This document shows, in pieces, positions 18,564 to 23,177 of a stretch of DNA of 23,177 nt; the stretch's first letter is position 1, and each line of letters begins with the position of its first letter. The stretch is taken from the NCBI GenBank assembly GCA_002633005.1, contig NMRA01000277.1, forward strand, positions 129,783 to 152,959. The letters are read 5' to 3'. The DNA is from Phoronis australis. Its lineage: Eukaryota; Phoronida; Phoronidae. The notes beneath the pieces are model-generated. The model searched no databases, was not told the DNA's origin, and was given only the letters and a program-made list of their open reading frames with translations. The translations under genes were made by a program, and so were the position numbers.

Positions 18564-19542
18564 GGAGAAAGTGGGACACCTTGAGCGATGGGGCACTATG
18601 TTCCTTTGCTTGCCAAATTAAAATAAACCAATACTTTGGCACCAGATGTCACTTGCATGTGCTCCTGATGGCAAGGTGTGAAACCATTTTGTATCATTTT
18701 ATGTTTCGCGCAGGTGTAGATTGTGTAGCATGTTGATAATTTGCCTACTTCAGTAAAATTTCAAGTTAAGTTAGTTTTCCTTCTGTAATAAACGATAGCC
18801 TAGACATACAGAAACTGAACAGCTGTAATAATACGTGTAGAAATGGGCTGGAAGCAGCCATACATTTCAATGTTGAGAGTTGACCTAATTTTGAGTTACT
18901 CGTGTTTTGCTTCAGAATTTGAAGCTGGGGCACCGTGAGCCATATTGAGCGGGGCAGGTTGAGCCATGGCTCATAGTGCCCTATCGTTATGTTAGCAACA
19001 ACTTAACCAAGTTTTAAGTATTTTGATGCAATCTTATTGTAGAAATTGGTTAGAAAATGGCTAAGACTAATAAAGGAATGTATGACAGCGAGATTGTTCT
19101 TTCGATGACCTGTTTGTGACATCCGTCTGATACCACATTTTTCCACTGCTGCAGCCACAGCATCAAAAAAAGCGCCAACGTGGATATGCAAAGGTGCTGA
19201 CAAGCAGCCCTGAAAAAAGAAAGCTGATCGAAAAAAAAGTCAAAGAACTAAAAATTCAACCGGCACACCATCCATGACGTCACAGCCAAAGCGATCCAGT
19301 AAAGGTGTTGGAGACTTTAAGTGTGACTCGTGCCCCGTAGTTGGGGTACTTTGAGCCATCTGACTGACTAACGTAAAATACCAAAAAACACATCTCCCAC
19401 TTTTTCAATTGTCTTTGTTTTTATTGCATACAATAAGGACACATTGTAATTTGTTATGGTGTTTTAGTTTCTGGAATTAGTTTCTTATTTAGATGTTAAG
19501 ACCAATAATTTGGAAATTGGCTCATAGTGCCCCACTCTCACC
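18564..19542 (+). mobile_element. Internally deleted pogo/Tigger-type transposon
   Basis: The ends GGAGAAAGTGGGACACCTTG and (reverse complement) GGTGAGAGTGGGGCACTATG match at about 18 of 23 terminal positions. The element is bounded by TA on both sides (18562-18563 and 19543-19544), as expected for Tc1/mariner-superfamily insertion. Subterminal copies of a GGGGCA...TTGAGCCA motif recur at about 18577-18600, 18926-18985, 19341-19360 and the right end, and are likely transposase-binding sites. Inside lie remnants of both ends of a pogo-like transposase (19057-19354). At 979 bp it is far shorter than an autonomous element, so the central DDE region is deleted. Confidence 0.88.
19057..19354 (+). 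pseudogene. Remnant of pogo/Tigger transposase (N- and C-terminal ends)
   Basis: The ATG at 19057 opens MAKTNKGMYDSE, typical of the start of a pogo-like HTH (psq-type) domain, and is lost after about a dozen residues at the deletion joint. From 19131 another frame gives YHIFPLLQPQ, then QKKRQRGYAKVL, then TSSPEKRKLIE. This is the basic linker and L-T-x-S/T-P-E-K motif seen near the C-terminus of pogo/Tigger transposases. A run of eight A (19231-19238) marks a frameshift. The shifted frame continues PSMTSQPKRSSKG, then DFKCDSCPVVGVL and stops at 19352-19354; its CDSC fits the PHD-like finger some of these proteins carry. A TGA at 19128 also breaks the upstream part. The DDE catalytic core is absent. 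Confidence 0.82.
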
Positions 19543-19544
19543 TA

Positions 19545-20096
19545 AGTGCTGTGTACATGTAGCTGTTTCGCGTTGTGCTCGCATCGTTAAGAAGACAGAG
19601 TGCCCGCCCTGGTCAACCTCATTGCATAGTGTCACACCTCTTTACTTTAAACTTACCCCTTTGTCATTTAAAAATATAACCACATTCATCGTCTCCCAGG
19701 GGTCCTCAACTAGCTATTCTTGACGGGGCTGGAAAATTTGGATACCCACGCATTTAGAAAGGACTCGGAAACAGGGGAGCTTCCGTGAAAAAGACCCTCT
19801 GAAAGGAAGTTGCCAGTTTGCTAACTGTAAGTTTTAAAATGACCTGTCGAAATTTTTTTTGTAGGACAGAAGTCTCGTTTTGTGGTGGAAAGTAAATCCT
19901 TCTTTGTGGAACTAATTCGTAGAAAACACGCTTTCGTGAATAATGATGTCATAAAAGATACCATTTCGTATGGGAACTGGTCGGGAAAAGGTAACTCACA
20001 TTTCCGAGATACGACGGGCATGGACTGTAGGCCTACACGTCCTATGCGAACATGAACGCAGGACACACTTTTATTGAGCTACAAAGATTCTGTCAC
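19545..20096. other. Unassigned sequence
   Basis: No gene or element is seen. One TACATGTA palindrome (19554-19561) lies just outside the pogo-type element. A donor-like GGG|GTAAGT on the minus strand (about 19655) has no supporting exon. Confidence 0.45.
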
Positions 20097-20403
20097 CAGG
20101 ACCCGGGGTCTAATCTTTGTATGAAAATCGAACTTGAAATTATTTTGCCCTGTTCCGTTCTACCTTAATACAAAGTCAGTGTAAGTGTCTAATAATAATT
20201 TACGTGGATGACTGTTTAATCCTGCTTTGCACTTAATTACCCAGCATTAAAGCTAAACGTTTGAAGTTATGCTCCGAATATAGAGTTTTTACTCGAATGT
20301 GTAGCTCGAATTTAAGGATCATCATGTACGAATATGAACTAGAAATTCATCTGCGAAAATCATAATGTTCTAGAGAATAGAATGATAGACACTGATCTTG
20401 AGA
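20097..20403 (+). mobile_element. GGGCCCGG-family foldback element, copy 2, truncated
   Basis: It starts CAGGACCCGGGGTCTAATCT, matching the left end of the element at 1716-2126. Later it contains AGAATGATAGACACTGATCT, matching AGAATAATAGACACTTATCT of copy 1. The block AGTGTCTAATAATAATTTAC near the left is the inverted partner of that segment, so the arms also pair here. The homologous right terminus is missing after about 20403. Confidence 0.65.
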
Positions 20404-21599
20404 TCATATTAAAGAGTTCCCACCATGTAATTTCTTAGTTTTTGAGGTTTCATATAACTAATATGAAATGAATACCATAAAATTTAACTAAATAAGCACT
20501 TTTTATGCCAAATAGTCGCCAACTTTTTGGTTTCGAAGAAAAATTAGTTATTTCCAAGTTTCCCGCTAAGTGGGTGGAAGACGTTTGGTCACTTGACAGT
20601 CAATTCAAATGGCAGAACACAGCTGATCAGAAGACAGTTATGATTTTGAGCGAGAACTGGACAATTATTATGGAGACAGAGGATAGTGGATACTGACGTC
20701 ACACTCAAGTACTTGAAAAATCAGACAATGAATTCGATTTCCCACTTAGCGAACTTTCGTCGGCTTTGAGGCCGTATAAACATGACTCACTTGCACGGAA
20801 ATCCTGCAGACATATGTGAACTACAACCAACTGAACCAAGGGGTGGTCAATATTCACAAAGTAGACACTTAATAATCACTGACAAAAGCCTGGGTTACTC
20901 GTGTTCACTATTATAGCATGATGGAAGGAGCACGGTCTAAACACAGTGCATAAGCCTACGTGTCGTAGCACTCGATCTGGGCCGGGGTCGAGGGCCTGGC
21001 AAATGCCCTTACAAGGTGGCGAGACCATCGTTGTAACGCCGTTCTCTCTCTCTCTCTCCCTCTCCCTCTCCCTCTCCCTCTCCCCCTCTCTCTGTGTGTG
21101 GTTGAAACACGATTCTTTGAATTGTGTCGAACAAAGTGTGCCTTCCGACTGAATCGCACATTCCACACTCTCGTGCGGCGGACAGATGTCATTTCTGTAC
21201 AAAGAGACGTTCTCAGTCAAGTTGTTACCACAGCCTCCACAAACGAGCCTTTTCATGTCTGAAAAAGGCGGCTCTCCACGGACTTTCCTCACTACTCCTC
21301 AATATCGTACTGGTAAAAACAGCAACTGCGTAGACGGTCTTCCACCCATTACGTACAACCCCGATAACAGAAAAATATTTTTTCAAATTTCTGGCTTGTT
21401 TATTAGCAAGAGGTAAGATGTATAGATAATTCAACAAAACACAAGTAAGATAATGCACTAATACTCTCTTGTCACATGTCAGAAGTATACCAATCTTGTA
21501 ATTCGCTAACGTGTCCTTATCTTGAACTTTCGGTTTCAGAGCTGAACCGTCCATGCCGTAACTTCAATAGTCCTTTTGCGAGTTTATAACAATAACGCG
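20404..21599. other. Unassigned sequence with microsatellite
   Basis: A 63-codon ATG frame (20505-20696) reads coding-like (FEEKLVISKFPAKWVEDVWS) but has no recognised domain. The inverted pair CGCTAAGTGGG and CCCACTTAGCG lies in and after it (about 20564 and 20742), and TGACGTCA overlaps its stop region (20694-20701). These could be parts of another decayed element. The CT microsatellite is listed separately. Confidence 0.4.
21042..21100. repeat. (CT)n / (CCCTCT)n microsatellite
   Basis: A TCTCTC run grades into CCCTCT hexanucleotide units and ends in TGTGTGTG. It keeps several frames open, which gives long but meaningless Ser-Leu, Arg-Glu or Arg-Gly translations. Confidence 0.97.
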
Positions 21600-21620
21600 A
21601 GATTACGTGAGACTTAATTG

Positions 21621-21795
21621 TGACGTCACGGGAAGTGGGGCAAAAGCTTGTCGTTTGGACCATTACCCTCTGACACAGCGCCACCTATACTGCAAAGTGG
21701 CCCTGTGGAAACATGATGAACGACACACGGAATTCCGTGTGTGGGCATCAATGCGCATGCCTTGGTTTTACTTCCGATGTAAACAAAATGGTTCA
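21621..21795 (+). promoter_or_regulatory. Candidate TATA-less promoter with paired ETS palindrome
   Basis: In order there are a CRE (TGACGTCA, 21621-21628), an ETS-like GGAAGT (21631-21636), the perfect 20-bp palindrome ACACACGGAATTCCGTGTGT (21723-21742) with two opposed CGGAA cores, an NRF1-like TGCGCATGC (about 21752), another ETS-like ACTTCCG (about 21770) and an AAAATGG (YY1-like) at the ATG 21788. This matches the make-up of constitutive animal promoters. It is the densest motif cluster in the window. Activity is inferred. Confidence 0.4.
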
Positions 21796-21889
21796 CTGTG
21801 TGCGTGAAAAGGTACCGGGTATATTGCTTAGTGTTCTGTTGCACTGGAATAATAATCATTTTGATGGAGTGCATTTGGACTCATCCTGA
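21788..21889 (+). CDS. Candidate first coding exon after the promoter cluster
   Basis: The ATG has an excellent context (AACAAAATGG). It opens MVHCVREKVPGILL and reaches a TGA after 33 codons. Donor-like AAG|GTACCG follows the eighth codon, so only MVHCVREK may be coding. The start faintly recalls MV-x-C starts of THAP zinc-finger proteins, but the Cys-Cys spacing is not visible and no family is claimed. Broken coding sequence lies downstream on the same strand from 22460; a link between the two is possible but unproven. Confidence 0.2.
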   Translation: MVHCVREKVPGILLSVLLHWNNNHFDGVHLDSS

Positions 21890-22459
21890 ATCTAATTTAC
21901 TGATTTTAGACGTTTTATGTTCACGTTAGTTGTATAAAGTTCGAAATTGTGAACTTTCTAAGTCGTCATAGTTGGGTCTGGGACCGGCGCCAAGCCGGCT
22001 CATTTTAGTAAGCCGAAGTCCAAGCGCGAGAGTGTTGGGTAGCCCTATGTTTAAAAACAATACCGTGGTAAGCGCCTGTGGTGCCAAGCTGATTAGCCTT
22101 GCCTTTTTATTGTCTTCTGTCTTTACAGCCTTCACTACAACGTCGTCAGAGTATTTTTAGGTTTTTGATTTGATCAATTGTTACTTTGTCTAATATCAGG
22201 TCAGATAGTGTTTGTGTGAGCCAGAGGCTGAAGACTGGGCTTGTGCTTGATAAGTTGTTAAGATACAGTTCAAACTTTTCAGGTGATCAAGGCATGTCAA
22301 GTAGGCTAATACACCTATGAAGACTCAGAGTCGATCTTGCTGTGTCTGACACTGTCCACTCACCAAGGGACATTTTTCTATTATTGAAACATTTAGCATT
22401 GTATGGTGGTGTCAATATTTTTGAGGGGATTATCTGCATAAATTGTGAGACTCTTACAG
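21890..22459. other. Unassigned sequence upstream of the broken gene
   Basis: No convincing exon. A 62-codon frame (21972-22160) starts inside GC-richer sequence and has no motif. A candidate acceptor CTCTTACAG ends at 22459. Confidence 0.4.
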
Positions 22460-23177
22460 ACGATTCACACCAAAGTGACTCATTTCAAATCAAAAATTAA
22501 ACAAACTCAGAAGTTGTGCAGACCCAAACGTTGTGAGATGGAGAGCCCAACTGTACCCTCGGCCATATCTGAAGTTAGAGGTGGCCAGCACAGAGAAACC
22601 CGTCGCAAACTTATTGAGCTCCAGCCAGCATCGGCTGTTCAAGAAGTACAGAAACGCGCACCAGCTGATGAGAATATTTGCAGTGATTTAGCACTGAACA
22701 CTTCTTGAAATCTACAAGTGCATCTTCGTCTGAAAAGAAGGTTGTTGAAAGAGCTTCTAGTATTTTGAAGGATGAAGAACTGAAATATGCCATTACAGAA
22801 CAACGTATGAAGGAAAATGATGCTATAGCCAAATCCATAACTGGCTCAAAGCATGATGTATTTATCATTTACAAGTAAAGAACAAAACTCTTATGACATG
22901 TTATTCCAGTTTGGCTGGACCATCATTGTCAATGAGATGAAACTTAAATTTCCGGTGTTGTTCTCACTTATTGTAAGGGTCATGTTAACTCCTGACAATA
23001 GGTCAAGCGGAAAGAAGGTAGATAGCATAATACCAAGAATTTCTGTTATAATGCCCTGTGCATGCAATCTAGAAGTCAGCCTCTTTGTCTGGTACAGCGA
23101 GTGATATCGAATGTCCTGTTAAGTAGCTTAGTGGAGGTTAAGGTATGTCACGTTCATCTTGGCTTAAAACAACTTTA
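22460..23177 (+). pseudogene. Broken copy of a multicopy marine-invertebrate protein family, partial
   Basis: Coding-like sequence begins after an acceptor-like CTCTTACAG and changes frame three times. Segment 1 (to 22708) includes KQTQKLCRPKRCEMESP and DENICSDLALNT. Segment 2 (about 22687-22878) includes SSSEKKVVERASSILKDEEL and AIAKSITGSKHDV. Segment 3 (about 22853-23106) includes QFGWTIIVNEMKLKFPVLF and DSIIPRISVIM. Segment 4 (from 23077 to the window end) includes CLVQRVISNVLLSSLVEV. The order and motifs (F-x-W-x3-x-x-N-E-M-K, then I-P-R-I, then L-V-Q-R-V) resemble an uncharacterised protein family that occurs in many copies in cnidarian, mollusc, hemichordate and amphioxus genomes, which I know only from memory. 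No domain function is claimed. The shifts may partly be introns or assembly errors, but their number suggests decay. Confidence 0.6.

Noticed and set aside
20876-21292. The longest minus-strand frame (138 codons), with Arg-Glu repeats
   Set aside because: It runs through the CT microsatellite. The neighbouring residues show no recognised domain, and competing frames cover the same bases.
1-23177. Search for tRNA, rRNA or other structured RNA genes
   Set aside because: No GGTTCRANTCC-type B box with a matching A box and no rRNA-like conserved core was seen by eye.

Overview
This window looks like animal DNA, most likely from a marine invertebrate such as a cephalochordate, hemichordate, echinoderm or mollusc. 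The base composition is AT-rich. There are no operon-like gene runs, rRNA or tRNA. No open frame is longer than chance would allow in sequence of this composition (a rough mental estimate). There are instead degraded DNA transposons, minisatellites, microsatellites and an assembly gap (46 N). Intron-like splice sites and enrichment of the palindrome TACATGTA fit such a genome. The species cannot be named from the sequence.

Layout. 1-2126: unassigned sequence, then a 411-bp foldback element with GGGCCCGG ends. 2127-5337: mostly unassigned, with a 40-bp direct repeat and a weak two-exon candidate on the minus strand. 5338-6310: two 16-bp minisatellite arrays facing each other as arms of an inverted repeat. 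6311-9162: C-tracts and the gap, a hAT-like terminus fragment and a low-complexity A/C-rich stretch. 9163-9306: a TATA box followed by a short well-started frame that recalls the N-terminus of an SLC6 transporter. 10279-10580 and 15694-15861: two copies of one nonautonomous hAT-like family, each with an exact 5-bp target duplication. 11030-11257: a small candidate secreted peptide. 12907-14025: a 1.1-kb element whose long terminal repeats each carry a CRE-like site plus a TATA-like box pointing inward. 16072-17231: a candidate spliced minus-strand gene with a promoter-like region. 18564-19542: an internally deleted pogo/Tigger transposon that still carries both ends of its transposase. 20097-20403: a second, truncated GGGCCCGG element. 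21621-21889: a promoter-like cluster with a 20-bp perfect palindrome and a start codon. 22460-23177: the broken copy of a multicopy protein family, cut by the window end.

The best-supported calls are the transposons (TIRs, target duplications, transposase remnants) and the tandem repeats. Host-gene calls are candidate exons based on splice signals, Kozak context and coding-like frames, and carry low confidence. The most unusual structures are the element with promoter-bearing TIRs and the minisatellite-armed inverted repeat. I saw no evidence for a complete new multi-gene system.
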